Positions 15,514 through 23,759 of a DNA stretch of 33,585 bases are shown piece after piece (position 1 is the first letter of the stretch; the number at the start of each line of letters is the position of its first letter). The stretch is from NCBI GenBank assembly GCA_900556395.1, contig USOQ01000021.1:1-33585 (forward strand), written 5' to 3'. The position numbers were made by a program, and so were the translations under genes. Source of the DNA: Candidatus Segatella caccae (lineage in GTDB: Bacteria; Bacteroidota; Bacteroidia; Bacteroidales; Bacteroidaceae). The notes beneath the pieces were generated by a model that saw only the letters and a list, made by a program, of their open reading frames with translations, ran no database searches and was not told the origin of the DNA.

Positions 15514-16896
15514 ATGGAACAAGTATTTAGCTATATCATTAGCTTGGGTGCCAGCGTGATGATGCCTATCATTTTCACAATCATAGGCTTGTGTATCGGA
15601 ATGAAGTTTGGAAAGGCACTGAAGTCTGGCCTTTTCGTCGGAGTGGGTTTTGTGGGCTTGGGTGTCGTTACGGCATTGCTTACCTCCAACTTCAATGATC
15701 CTTTAAAGTTGATTTCTGATATTTATCATCTCCAACTCAATGTCTTTGATATGGGATGGCCTGCAGCAGCTGCTGTGGCGTATAATACGGCTGTAGGCGC
15801 TTTGATTATCCCCATCTGCTTGGGTGTCAACTTCCTGATGCTGATTACCAAGACCACACGTACTGTTAATATCGACCTATGGAACTATTGGCACTTTGCT
15901 TTTATCGGTGCTGTGGCTTACTTTGTGATGGGCGAGAGTCTGTTGTGGGGATATTTTGCTGCCATCGTGTGCTATATCATCACCTTGGTGTGTGCCGACC
16001 TGACAGCTGAGAAGTTCCAGAAATACTATGACTTGGATGGTATTTCCATTCCTCAGCCTTTCTGTCAGAGCTTTATGCCGATAGCTATATGCTTCAACAA
16101 ACTGCTCGATATGATTCCAGGGTTCTCTAAACTCGATATTGATGCAGAAGGACTCAAGAAGAAGTTTGGTGTACTGGGAGAGCCGCTGGTGCTGGGTGTT
16201 ATTGTAGGTGCTCTGATAGGATGGGCAGCACAACTCGACATCAAGAAAGTTCTGTTCTTAGGTGTTACTATGGGTGCAGTGATGGAGCTGATTCCTCGTA
16301 TTACCTCTTTGTTTATAGATGGTCTGAAACCTATCTCTGAGAAGACTCAAGAGTTGGTAAAGAAGAAATTCAATGGTAAGAAGGTACACATCGGTATGAG
16401 TCCTGCACTCGTTATCGGTCATCCCACTACCTTGGTAGCTTCTGTCATCTTGATACCCGTCATACTTGCTATCGCTGTTTTCTTGCCAGGTAATCAGTTC
16501 TTGCCTTTGGCATCATTGGCAGGTATGTTCTATCTATTCCCACTCATTCTGCCATTCACTAAGGGTAATGTGGTGAAGACCCTCATCATTGGTCTTGTGG
16601 CGCTTATTGTCGGTCTGTATTTTGTTACCGATATGGCTCCCGACTTCACGTTGGCAGCCAACCAAGTGTATACAGCTACAGGTGATAATGCCGCTCATAT
16701 CCCTGACGGATTCTCTGGTGGAGCCCTCGATTTTGCTTCTTCACTCTTCGGATGGTTGATTTATCGTGGCGTGAAGCTTCAGTATGTTGGTATGGCTCTG
16801 CTCTCTGTGGTAACTCTTGCCATGATGGTGCTAAATCATCGTCGCATCGTGTGCGAAGAAAGAAAGGCAAAGGCTCAGAGTGAGGAAGTAGAATAA
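15514..16896 (+). CDS. Galactitol-type PTS EIIC-like membrane permease (orphan)
   Basis: The 460-residue polytopic membrane protein resembles the EIIC component of the galactitol family (GatC). It has an N-terminal ISLGASVMMPIIFTIIGLCIGMKFGKALKSGL segment, the YNTAVGALIIPICLG region, a GVLGEPLVLGVIVGALIGW loop and PALVIGHPTTLVA near residues 295-310. GatC normally needs the cytosolic IIA and IIB proteins for phosphoryl-coupled import. No IIA, IIB, HPr or EI gene is in the window, and most Bacteroidota lack a complete PTS. It may therefore act as a facilitator or ion-coupled transporter. It heads a three-gene plus-strand group with kduI (46 bases further) and an exuT-like gene, so the substrate is probably a uronate or derivative. 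Confidence 0.85.
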   Translation: MEQVFSYIISLGASVMMPIIFTIIGLCIGMKFGKALKSGLFVGVGFVGLGVVTALLTSNFNDPLKLISDIYHLQLNVFDMGWPAAAAVAYNTAVGALIIPICLGVNFLMLITKTTRTVNIDLWNYWHFAFIGAVAYFVMGESLLWGYFAAIVCYIITLVCADLTAEKFQKYYDLDGISIPQPFCQSFMPIAICFNKLLDMIPGFSKLDIDAEGLKKKFGVLGEPLVLGVIVGALIGWAAQLDIKKVLFLGVTMGAVMELIPRITSLFIDGLKPISEKTQELVKKKFNGKKVHIGMSPALVIGHPTTLVASVILIPVILAIAVFLPGNQFLPLASLAGMFYLFPLILPFTKGNVVKTLIIGLVALIVGLYFVTDMAPDFTLAANQVYTATGDNAAHIPDGFSGGALDFASSLFGWLIYRGVKLQYVGMALLSVVTLAMMVLNHRRIVCEERKAKAQSEEVE

Positions 16897-16942
16897 GGTA
16901 TCATTATTCAAATAGAAGAATTTAAAAAAAAACAATCATAAT

Positions 16943-17908
16943 ATGAAGAAAACGATTTTATCTTTTGCTTTGTTGCTGCTTGCCAGTGCAGGCTTTGCAC
17001 AGTGTGGCAAGAATGTTGGTTATGAGGTAAAGGCAGAAAACGCCTACACTAACTATAATGTGCGTTATGCCAGTCATCCACAGGATGCTAAAAACTATGA
17101 TACCAAGCGACTGCGTGCTGAGTTTGCCATTGAGAATGTGATGGTTCCAGGACAGGTGAACTGGACTTATACGATGTTCGACCGTTTCCTTATTGGTGGT
17201 GCTGTGCCTACTGCAGCTCCGCTGAAACTCACATCTATCGCTCCGCTTTACACCGATAAGCCCAACGATCAGAAGAATCTTCTCGACAATCGTGAGTTGG
17301 GTATCATCAATGTTGGTGGTGAGGGTTTCGTTACTGTAGATGGCAAAAACTATACTTTGGGATTCCAGGAGGCTCTCTATGTGGGACGCGGTGCCAAGGA
17401 AATCACTTTGGCAAGCAAGGATGCCGCTAAGCCTGCTCATTTCTATATGAATAGTGCTACAGCTCATAAGGCTTATCCTACCAAGAAGGTTACGCTGAAG
17501 GAAGCTAACAATATCAAGGCTGGTAGTCTGAAGGAGAGTAACGACCGTGTTATTCATCAGATGATAATTGATGGTGTGGCTGGTGTGCGTACTTGTCAGT
17601 TGCAGATGGGTATCACTGAGCTGAAGGAGGGTAGTGTGTGGAACACCATGCCTGCACACTTGCACCTTCGTCGCATGGAGACTTACTTCTACTTCAATGT
17701 ACCAGAGGGACAGAAAGTGATGCACGTCATGGGACAGCCACAGGAGACTCGTCCTATGTGGCTTCTCAACGAGCAGGCGGTTATCGCTCCTGAGTGGTCT
17801 ATCCATTGTGCTGCAGGTACAAGCAATTATACCTTTATCTGGGGTATGGCTGGCGAAAACCTCATCTATAACGATATGCAGGTGGTGAAGATTCCTGATT
17901 TGAAATAA
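16943..17908 (+). CDS. kduI: 5-keto-4-deoxyuronate isomerase KduI with a signal peptide
   Basis: KduI converts 5-keto-4-deoxyuronate, from unsaturated uronates of pectin or glycosaminoglycans, to 2,5-diketo-3-deoxygluconate. The metal ligands are visible as His239, His241 and Glu246 in AHLHLRRME, and His288 in WSIHCAAG. Their spacing (2, 7 and 49) equals that of the E. coli enzyme (His196, His198, Glu203, His245). Unusually, the protein is 321 residues long, about 43 more than E. coli KduI. It begins with a signal peptide (MKKTILSFALLLLASAGFA, predicted cut before QCGKN). The enzyme therefore seems to be exported to the periplasm, where KduI is not normally found. The Cys at 21 follows Gln, so a lipoprotein is less likely. 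It lies between two transporter genes in one operon. Identity is very sure, location is inferred. Confidence 0.94.
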   Translation: MKKTILSFALLLLASAGFAQCGKNVGYEVKAENAYTNYNVRYASHPQDAKNYDTKRLRAEFAIENVMVPGQVNWTYTMFDRFLIGGAVPTAAPLKLTSIAPLYTDKPNDQKNLLDNRELGIINVGGEGFVTVDGKNYTLGFQEALYVGRGAKEITLASKDAAKPAHFYMNSATAHKAYPTKKVTLKEANNIKAGSLKESNDRVIHQMIIDGVAGVRTCQLQMGITELKEGSVWNTMPAHLHLRRMETYFYFNVPEGQKVMHVMGQPQETRPMWLLNEQAVIAPEWSIHCAAGTSNYTFIWGMAGENLIYNDMQVVKIPDLK

Positions 17909-17935
17909 CAATATAAATGCTTAAAAACTTTAATA

Positions 17936-19390
17936 ATGAACGCTATTCAAACAAGTAAAATGTCCAACTTCCGTTGGGTTATCTGTGCGTTGCTCTTCAT
18001 TGCAACCACTGTCAATTATATGGACCGTCAGGTTCTGTCATTGACATGGAAAGACTTTATCGCTCCAGAGTTTCACTGGACTGATGACCACTATGGTACG
18101 ATTACGGGTCTTTTCTCTATCTTTTATGCTGTGGCTAACCTCTTCGCAGGTAAGTTCGTTGACTGGATGGGAACCAAGAAGGGTTATCTCATCGCCATCT
18201 TCGTATGGTCTACAGGTGCTGTGATGCATGCAGGTTGCGGATGGGTAGCCATGCAGATGGAGGGCTACGACTCTATTGAGGCGTTGCGCATGGTACAGGC
18301 AGGTAGTGATGCTGCCGTTGCTATTGCTACCATCAGTGTATGGCTCTTCCTCTCTTGTCGTCTGATTCTTGCTGTCGGTGAGGCAGGTAACTTCCCTGCT
18401 GCCATCAAGGTGACTGCAGAATATTTCCCTAAGAAAGACCGCGCTTTCTCTACCGCCATATTTAATAGTGGTGCATCGGTAGGTGCTTTGGCTGCTCCTG
18501 CTACTATTCCTTTGCTGGCTCGCAGCATGGGCTGGGAGTGGGCTTTCATCATCATCGGTGTGCTCGGTTATGTGTGGATGGGTCTCTGGGTATGGCTTTA
18601 TGAGAAGCCTTCTAAGAGCAAGCGCGTCAATAAGGCTGAGCTTACTTACATTGAGCAGGATGAGGAAATCGAGACCTCGGATGCTGTAGAAGAAGAGACT
18701 GAGGAGAAGTCTATCAGCTTCTTGAAGTGTTTCACTTTCCGTCAGACTTGGTCATTCATCGTAGGTAAGTTGATGACTGATGGTGTGTGGTGGTTCTTCC
18801 TCTTCTGGGCTCCTGCTTATTTCTCTGATCAGTATGGTTACTCATCTGACTCAGGTATGGGTATTGCCCTCATCTTTACTCTTTATGCTATTGTTACGGT
18901 TTTGAGTATTGGTGGTGGTTACTTGCCAACTTACTTTGTTGATAAGAAGGGTATGAATCCTTATATCGGTCGTATGCGTGCCATGTTGATTTTTGCTTGC
19001 TTCCCATTGCTCGGTTTGATAGCACAGCCTATGGGTGAGTACAGCGCATGGTGGCCTGCTATCATCATCGGTTTGCTCGGTGCGGGTCATCAGGCTTGGT
19101 CTGCCAACCTGTATTCTACCATCGGTGATATGTTCCCTAAGTCAACAGTTGCTACCATCACTGGTATTGGTGCTATGGCTGGTGGTATCGGTTCGTTCCT
19201 TATCAACAAGGGTTCTGGTATGCTCTTTACATACGCAGAAGGTCAGGGTGCTGCTTTCAGTTTCATGGGCTTCGATGGTAAGCCAGGTGCTTACATGATT
19301 GTATTCTGCATCTGTAGTGTGGCTTACCTCATTGGTTGGTGTATCATGAAGGCTTTGGTTCCTAAGTACAAGCCTATTGTAGTGGAGTAA
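17936..19390 (+). CDS. exuT: MFS hexuronate transporter, ExuT-like
   Basis: The 484-residue major facilitator belongs to the anion:cation symporter group that includes ExuT (galacturonate/glucuronate). Seen are the NYMDRQVLS segment in helix 1, the GxxxDWxGTKKG loop between helices 2 and 3 (KFVDWMGTKKG), GEAGNFPAAIKVTAEYFPKKDRA in the middle, and about 12 hydrophobic helices. An acidic central loop (about residues 238-265, rich in Glu) separates the two halves and makes the protein longer than the usual 430-440 residues. The gene starts 27 bases after kduI, so it is probably in the same transcript. It would import hexuronate or, given the neighbour, the product of periplasmic KduI. The start could also be Met9 (MSNFRWV). 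Confidence 0.85.
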   Translation: MNAIQTSKMSNFRWVICALLFIATTVNYMDRQVLSLTWKDFIAPEFHWTDDHYGTITGLFSIFYAVANLFAGKFVDWMGTKKGYLIAIFVWSTGAVMHAGCGWVAMQMEGYDSIEALRMVQAGSDAAVAIATISVWLFLSCRLILAVGEAGNFPAAIKVTAEYFPKKDRAFSTAIFNSGASVGALAAPATIPLLARSMGWEWAFIIIGVLGYVWMGLWVWLYEKPSKSKRVNKAELTYIEQDEEIETSDAVEEETEEKSISFLKCFTFRQTWSFIVGKLMTDGVWWFFLFWAPAYFSDQYGYSSDSGMGIALIFTLYAIVTVLSIGGGYLPTYFVDKKGMNPYIGRMRAMLIFACFPLLGLIAQPMGEYSAWWPAIIIGLLGAGHQAWSANLYSTIGDMFPKSTVATITGIGAMAGGIGSFLINKGSGMLFTYAEGQGAAFSFMGFDGKPGAYMIVFCICSVAYLIGWCIMKALVPKYKPIVVE

Positions 19391-19457
19391 TGATGAATTA
19401 ATCATGACTAATAGATAATGAATATTTCTGTTATTCAATTATTGAATACTAAATAAG

Positions 19458-19494
19458 AAAAGCGCATCAGCAAAATAAATGTTGATGCGCTTTT
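19458..19494. terminator. Bidirectional terminator between exuT and the nitroreductase gene
   Basis: AAAAGCGCATCA (19458-19469) and TGATGCGCTTTT (19483-19494) form a perfect 12-bp stem with a 13-nt loop. The A-run on one side and T-run on the other suit termination from both strands. It lies between convergent genes. Confidence 0.85.
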
Positions 19495-19511
19495 ATATTT
19501 TCCCTTTTTGG

Positions 19512-19562
19512 AGCCTTTTTTTACCTTTTTACTTTTTTACCTCTTTTACCCTTTTACCTTTA
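19512..19562. repeat. Short-period T-rich repeat (TTTTTACC units)
   Basis: Five or so imperfect units of 8-10 bases (TTTTTACC, TTTTTAC, TTTTTTACC, TCTTTTACC, CTTTTACC) lead up to the nitroreductase stop codon. Read on the minus strand they are GGTAAAA units. Confidence 0.6.
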
Positions 19563-20297
19563 AATAAATCCCTGTTTCTTCAGTGCCTCCATGAGTCCTG
19601 TGCTCATAGCCTCACAATCCTTCTTGGTGTAGCGAATGTCGGTAAACACTTGGGCAAGTGTTTCTACATGGTTGATACGTACAAACTCTTGGTTCTCTTC
19701 AAGAGCTTCCTTTTCGGCATAGAAGTCATCTATCTTCTCAGGAGTATAGTCTGCATAGGTCTCGTTATGTATGATGGAGCGCAGAGGCAGGCGATCGCTC
19801 AGCGAAGGCTGTTCATCGGGCCATCCCACGGTGAGAGTGGCAACAGGCATTACCAGCTTAGGCAACTGTAAAGTATCGATAATCATCTGAGGCATATAGA
19901 TTGTTGTGCCTAAGAAGCAAGTACCTAACCCTGCTTCTTCTGCCAGGTTGGTAAAGGTCTGGGTGAAGAGTAGAGCGTCGGTAGCAGCATTCATAAAAGA
20001 GAGGATGTTGTCATAGCCGGGGTGAGCCTTGCGATGTTCTGCCCATAGCGTGGTGCGGCGATAGTCGGCACAGATCGTTAGTACGACGGGGGCGCTTGTC
20101 ACCATGGGTTGATTGAAGTGGGCTGGTGCCAAGGCTTTCTTGCCTTCTTCGCTACGGGTTACTACTACGCTATATAGCTGCAGATTGCCCATGGTAGGGG
20201 TGCGTTCTGCTTCCTCGAGCAAACTATTGAGCAATGTTTCTGATACCTCGCGGTTGGCATATTTGCGAATGGATGTTCTTTTTTTGATTGATTCCAT
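19560..20297 (-). CDS. Nitroreductase family protein (FMN-dependent, NfsA-like)
   Basis: The 245-residue protein begins MESIKKRTSIRKYANREV, the usual nitroreductase N-terminus with the R-(S/T)-(I/V)-R-x-(F/Y) flavin-binding pattern. It has PTMGNLQLYSVVVT, a middle DALLFTQTFTNLAEEAGLGTCFLG helix and an ATLTVGWPDEQP segment. These flavoproteins reduce nitro compounds, quinones or flavins with NAD(P)H in the cytoplasm; the physiological substrate is unknown. The last 60 residues after SIIHNETYADYTPEKIDDFYAEKE are a helical tail of the NfsA/FRP type. The gene stands alone, with a TAACTTTG -7 box upstream and the bidirectional terminator downstream. Confidence 0.9.
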   Translation of the reverse strand: MESIKKRTSIRKYANREVSETLLNSLLEEAERTPTMGNLQLYSVVVTRSEEGKKALAPAHFNQPMVTSAPVVLTICADYRRTTLWAEHRKAHPGYDNILSFMNAATDALLFTQTFTNLAEEAGLGTCFLGTTIYMPQMIIDTLQLPKLVMPVATLTVGWPDEQPSLSDRLPLRSIIHNETYADYTPEKIDDFYAEKEALEENQEFVRINHVETLAQVFTDIRYTKKDCEAMSTGLMEALKKQGFI

Positions 20298-20348
20298 AAG
20301 TCTCTATATATATAATAATGTATAAGAATTGTTTGAATGATATTTGTG

Positions 20349-20356
20349 CAAAGTTA
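20349..20356 (-). promoter_or_regulatory. -7 box of the nitroreductase gene
   Basis: The minus strand reads TAACTTTG, a TAnnTTTG match, about 52 bases upstream of the start codon at 20297. No convincing -33 element was seen. Confidence 0.5.
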
Positions 20357-20417
20357 CACAATCTTTCTTGATTTCTGCACATTCTACTTCCTTTTTGTTC
20401 TTTTGTACTGCAAAAAG

Positions 20418-20448
20418 TTGCATAGTTGGGAAATAAAAGTTAAATTTG
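20418..20448 (+). promoter_or_regulatory. Promoter of the NrdJ-C-like/folB genes
   Basis: TTG (20418-20420) and TAAATTTG (20441-20448) are 20 bases apart. The predicted transcript starts about 35 bases before the ATG at 20490. It is divergent from the nitroreductase promoter. Confidence 0.6.
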
Positions 20449-20489
20449 CATCCAAATTTAGTTGAACATTCATAGAACTAACCTTGTAA

Positions 20490-21161
20490 ATGGAGAATAA
20501 AGATCGAAAAACTTTCGAGCAGGCATGCCATGAGGTCTTGGAACAAGTGCATCAAATCCTCTTTGATTTTCGCCAACGCTTTGAAGGCGAACAAGTGGAT
20601 ATTACCAAGATCCATCGTGAACTGGTGAAACAGGTAAACGACGTACTCAATATTCAGCCTTGCCATCCCGAAGTGGTGGAGGTTCGCCCTAAAGAGTTGG
20701 ACTGTGATGTGGTTAGATTTCAGAACAACAAAGACAAGTGGGTAGCCCTTGTCGGATTGCTCGATGGTCATCCCTATGAAATATTTACTGGTCTTCTCGA
20801 TGATGAGGAAGGCATCATGTTACCCAAGTCGGTAATGAAAGGTAAGATCGTAAAGGAAGTGAATGGTGATGGTACCAAGCGTTACGACTTCCAGTTTGTT
20901 AATAAGCGTGGATACAAGATGACTCTTGAAGGTTTGAGCGAGCGTTTTAATCCTGAATATTGGAATTATGCCAAACTCATATCGGGTGTGCTTCGTTATC
21001 GGATGCCTATTGAGCACGTCATCAAGTTGGTAAGTCAACTACAGCTCACCTCTGAAAGTATCAATACCTGGAAAGTGGGTGTGGAGCGTGCATTGAAGAA
21101 GTATGTGTACGATGAATCTCAATCTTCAGAGAAGGAGGTGGAGTATGACGGCGAAGAGTAA
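20490..21161 (+). CDS. Stand-alone protein resembling the C-terminal region of class II ribonucleotide reductase
   Basis: The 223-residue protein has no catalytic ribonucleotide reductase barrel. From about residue 55 on it resembles what I know of the C-terminal part (TSCPD-type region) of adenosylcobalamin-dependent reductases of Bacteroides. It has a VVRFQNNKDKWVALVGLLDGHPYEIFTGLLDDEEG stretch, KRYDFQFVNKRGYKMTLEGLSERFNPEYWNYAKLISGVLRYRMPIEHVIKLVSQLQL, and TINTWK-like SINTWKVGVERALKKYV. The final cysteine-rich zinc ribbon of the full-length enzyme is absent. The first 55 residues are a charged helical segment. It may be a regulatory or accessory protein, or a remnant that kept its own promoter. 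It overlaps folB by 17 bases. Function unknown; homology is from memory and not searched. Confidence 0.65.
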   Translation: MENKDRKTFEQACHEVLEQVHQILFDFRQRFEGEQVDITKIHRELVKQVNDVLNIQPCHPEVVEVRPKELDCDVVRFQNNKDKWVALVGLLDGHPYEIFTGLLDDEEGIMLPKSVMKGKIVKEVNGDGTKRYDFQFVNKRGYKMTLEGLSERFNPEYWNYAKLISGVLRYRMPIEHVIKLVSQLQLTSESINTWKVGVERALKKYVYDESQSSEKEVEYDGEE

Positions 21162-21567
21162 TCCTGCGATGGAAGGGTGGCAGGCAAAGAGTACTAAAAT
21201 CTTTCTACGCCAGGTGCGCTTTCATGCCTATCATGGTGTGCTCGAACAGGAGCGCAGAGTAGGCAATGATTATGTCATCAACGTGGTGGCAGAATGTGAC
21301 TTCACTCACGCCATGCTGACCGATGAACTCGAAGATACGGTGAGTTATGCCGATATCTATTCTCTACTGAAAGAGGAGATGGCGGTGCCAAGCAAGCTCC
21401 TTGAACATGTGGCAGGAAGAATTGGTGAGCGTCTGTTTAATGAATTTCCCTCTCTTCAGAGTCTCGACATTTCTATCATGAAGGTAAACCCACCTTTTGG
21501 CGCCGATTGTGAAGGTGCTGGCGTAGAGGTACACTTAATGAATTATAAAACTTTGTGTCAAAGTTAG
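21145..21567 (+). CDS. folB: Dihydroneopterin aldolase
   Basis: FolB converts 7,8-dihydroneopterin to 6-hydroxymethyl-dihydropterin and glycolaldehyde in folate synthesis, in the cytoplasm. The core starts with IFLRQVRFHAYHGVLEQERRVGNDYVINV, which carries the conserved YHGV and the active-site glutamate. VSYADIYSLLKEEM and the MKVNPPFG motif with the conserved lysine follow. The protein has 140 residues from the ATG at 21145, which is preceded at 6 bases by AAGGAGG, an unusually clear Shine-Dalgarno for this group. The start at 21145 lies within the end of the preceding gene (17-base overlap). The longer frame from 21103 is not supported. Confidence 0.93.
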   Translation: MTAKSNPAMEGWQAKSTKIFLRQVRFHAYHGVLEQERRVGNDYVINVVAECDFTHAMLTDELEDTVSYADIYSLLKEEMAVPSKLLEHVAGRIGERLFNEFPSLQSLDISIMKVNPPFGADCEGAGVEVHLMNYKTLCQS

Positions 21568-21587
21568 GTTTTCTGCTATGAAATGCT

Positions 21588-21595
21588 TAATTTTG
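21588..21595 (+). promoter_or_regulatory. -7 box of the amidase-mlaD operon
   Basis: TAATTTTG, followed by CA, matches TAnnTTTG and lies 20 bases after the folB stop codon and 19 bases before the ATG at 21615. The leader would be very short. No -33 element at standard spacing was seen. Confidence 0.45.
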
Positions 21596-21614
21596 CACCA
21601 TCATCCGCAACGAT

Positions 21615-22850
21615 ATGTTTAGCAAGAAGATATTATCCTTGGTGGTTATGTGGCTGTTGTTGGTCTTGAATGTGTTCTCGGCCAGCAATCGTTTTACACT
21701 CGTTATAGATGCCGGTCATGGAGGGCATGATGCAGGAGCATTGGGTTCCATGTCAAAAGAAAAGGACATCAACCTGTCGGTGGCTTTAGCTTTCGGAAAA
21801 TATGTAGAGCGTAATCAGCCCGACGTCAAGGTGGTGTATACACGTAAGACCGATGTGTTTATTCCTCTGAAGGAGCGTGCTAATATAGCCAATAGAGCCG
21901 GTGCTGATCTCTTTATTTCAGTTCATACCAATGCCTTGCCTGCTGGTAAGATAGCAAGAGGCTTTGAGACTTATACACTCGGTATGCACCGTGCCAAGGA
22001 TAACCTCGATGTGGCTATGCGAGAGAACTCGGTGATCTCCATGGAGAAGGGATATCAGCAAACTTATCAGGGCTTCGATCCTCGTTCTTCGGAGAGTTAT
22101 ATCATCTTTGAGTTTATACAAGGCAAGAATATGGAGCGCAGCGTGGAGTTGGCACGACTCATTCAGCGTAGTGTATGTGCAGGAGCCAACCGCCCCAACA
22201 AGGGGGTGCATCAGGCTGGATTCTTGGTGCTACGAGAAACTTCTATGCCTGGATGCTTGATAGAACTGGGATTCATTACCACACCCGATGAGGAGGCTCT
22301 CCTCAATACCGCCAGTCGTGTAGACGACATTGCAAGAAGCATCTATCAGGCCTTTGCGCAGTATAAGGATAAATATGACAAGGGTGTGTCGGTGCCTTAT
22401 CGTCCAACGGGTGATGATGCTACTGATGTGCCTTCTATAGTGCCATCTGACTTTAAGGAAGATAAGGCATCTGTTGTGGTACAGCCTACCACTCGTGCTG
22501 CTGTGCGCACAGCACCTGCAAGCAAGGTAAAGGAGAAGGCGACTCCTGTAGCCAAGCAACCACGCCAAGTTCAAGACAAACCTGTCTTCAAAGTACAGGT
22601 CTTGACCAGTAGTCGTATGCTGCATGCAGGAGATAGTCACTTCAAAGGCGAAACCCAAATAGATTCATATCAAGAGAATGGTATGGTGAAGTACACCATA
22701 GGGGCTTCTACCAACTATAATGAGATCTATCGTTTGCGAAAGTCATTGCTCGAAAAGTTCCCAGAGGCCTTTATCATCGCCTTTAAGAATGGAGAAAAGT
22801 ATGACGTAAGCCAAGCTATAAGAGAGTATAAACAGAACAAGAATAAATAG
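21615..22850 (+). CDS. N-acetylmuramoyl-L-alanine amidase with C-terminal SPOR-like domain
   Basis: The 411-residue protein has a signal peptide (MFSKKILSLVVMWLLLVLNVFSA) and an Amidase_3 (AmiC-type) zinc domain. The visible elements are VIDAGHGGHDAGA with the first His, the Glu in KEKDINLSVALA, SVHTNA with the second His, and the catalytic glutamate in CLIELGFIT. A low-complexity linker rich in Ala, Val, Thr and Pro (about residues 255-320) leads to a C-terminal SPOR-like region (FKVQVLTSSRML to PEAFIIAFKNGEKYD). SPOR domains bind denuded septal glycan, so a role in daughter-cell separation in the periplasm is likely. The MlaD-like gene follows after 6 bases. Confidence 0.92.
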   Translation: MFSKKILSLVVMWLLLVLNVFSASNRFTLVIDAGHGGHDAGALGSMSKEKDINLSVALAFGKYVERNQPDVKVVYTRKTDVFIPLKERANIANRAGADLFISVHTNALPAGKIARGFETYTLGMHRAKDNLDVAMRENSVISMEKGYQQTYQGFDPRSSESYIIFEFIQGKNMERSVELARLIQRSVCAGANRPNKGVHQAGFLVLRETSMPGCLIELGFITTPDEEALLNTASRVDDIARSIYQAFAQYKDKYDKGVSVPYRPTGDDATDVPSIVPSDFKEDKASVVVQPTTRAAVRTAPASKVKEKATPVAKQPRQVQDKPVFKVQVLTSSRMLHAGDSHFKGETQIDSYQENGMVKYTIGASTNYNEIYRLRKSLLEKFPEAFIIAFKNGEKYDVSQAIREYKQNKNK

Positions 22851-22856
22851 AAGAAT

Positions 22857-23756
22857 ATGAATATGAGCAAGGAAATAAAGATAGCCCTCGTTGCTGTCGT
22901 AGGTATCTTGATTATGTACTTCGGAATCAACTTTCTGAAGGGCATCAACCTCTTTTCGTCACACAACTATTATTACATCACTTTTACAGACATTCAGGGA
23001 CTGGGAGCCTCTACACCTATTTATGCCGATGGTTATAAGGTGGGAACTGTAGATGCTGTGCAGTTCGACTATGCACAGACAGGCCCTATCAAGGTGCAGG
23101 CTAATATCGACAAAGCATTACGTATCCCTGCTGGTTCTAAAGCAGAGATAGAGAAAGATATCATGGGCAATCTGCAAATCAACTTGTTGTTGGCAAACAA
23201 TCCTCGTGAACGCATAGAACCAGGAGGCATCATTCCTGGCGCTGTCAATGCGGGAGTAATGGGGAAGGTTGCTGACATGGTGCCTACCATCGAGAAGATG
23301 CTACCTAAACTCGACTCTATCTTGGGAAGTCTCAATGCTCTATTGGCAGACCCAGCCTTGGCGGCTTCACTGCACAATGTGGAGACTATTACTTCCAACC
23401 TCACCGTCTCTACTCGTGAACTCAACACACTCATGACTGGACTCAACAAGCAGGTGCCTGGTATGATAAACCGTGCCAACGGAGTGCTTGATAATACCCA
23501 ACAGTTGACAGCCAACTTGGCAAGCCTCGATGTACAGGGTACACTCGACAAGGTAAACCGCACTTTGGCTAATGCAGAGGAGTTTACTAACAAACTCAAT
23601 AGCAATCAGGGTACACTCGGATTGTTGATGAACGATCCTCAGTTGTATCACCAGCTCAATGCTACAGTGCGCGATGCAGACTCACTGGTTATCGACCTGA
23701 AACAGCATCCTAAGCGCTATGTACATTTTTCAATCTTCGGAAAGAAAGATAAATAA
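22857..23756 (+). CDS. MCE/MlaD family lipid-transport protein
   Basis: The 299-residue protein has one N-terminal membrane helix (KIALVAVVGILIMYFGINFLKG) and an MCE domain (about residues 38-115). This includes YYITFTDIQGLGASTPIYADGYKVGTVDAV, the conserved start of the MCE fold, and a GSKAEIEKDIMGNLQINLLL stretch. A long helical region follows (about 140-290), as in MlaD-like proteins that form a hexameric periplasmic ring or tube. It probably binds the MlaE/MlaF-type ABC transporter that moves phospholipids between the membranes; those genes are not in the window. It lies 6 bases after the amidase gene. The start could also be Met3. Confidence 0.9.
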   Translation: MNMSKEIKIALVAVVGILIMYFGINFLKGINLFSSHNYYYITFTDIQGLGASTPIYADGYKVGTVDAVQFDYAQTGPIKVQANIDKALRIPAGSKAEIEKDIMGNLQINLLLANNPRERIEPGGIIPGAVNAGVMGKVADMVPTIEKMLPKLDSILGSLNALLADPALAASLHNVETITSNLTVSTRELNTLMTGLNKQVPGMINRANGVLDNTQQLTANLASLDVQGTLDKVNRTLANAEEFTNKLNSNQGTLGLLMNDPQLYHQLNATVRDADSLVIDLKQHPKRYVHFSIFGKKDK

Positions 23757-23759
23757 AGA

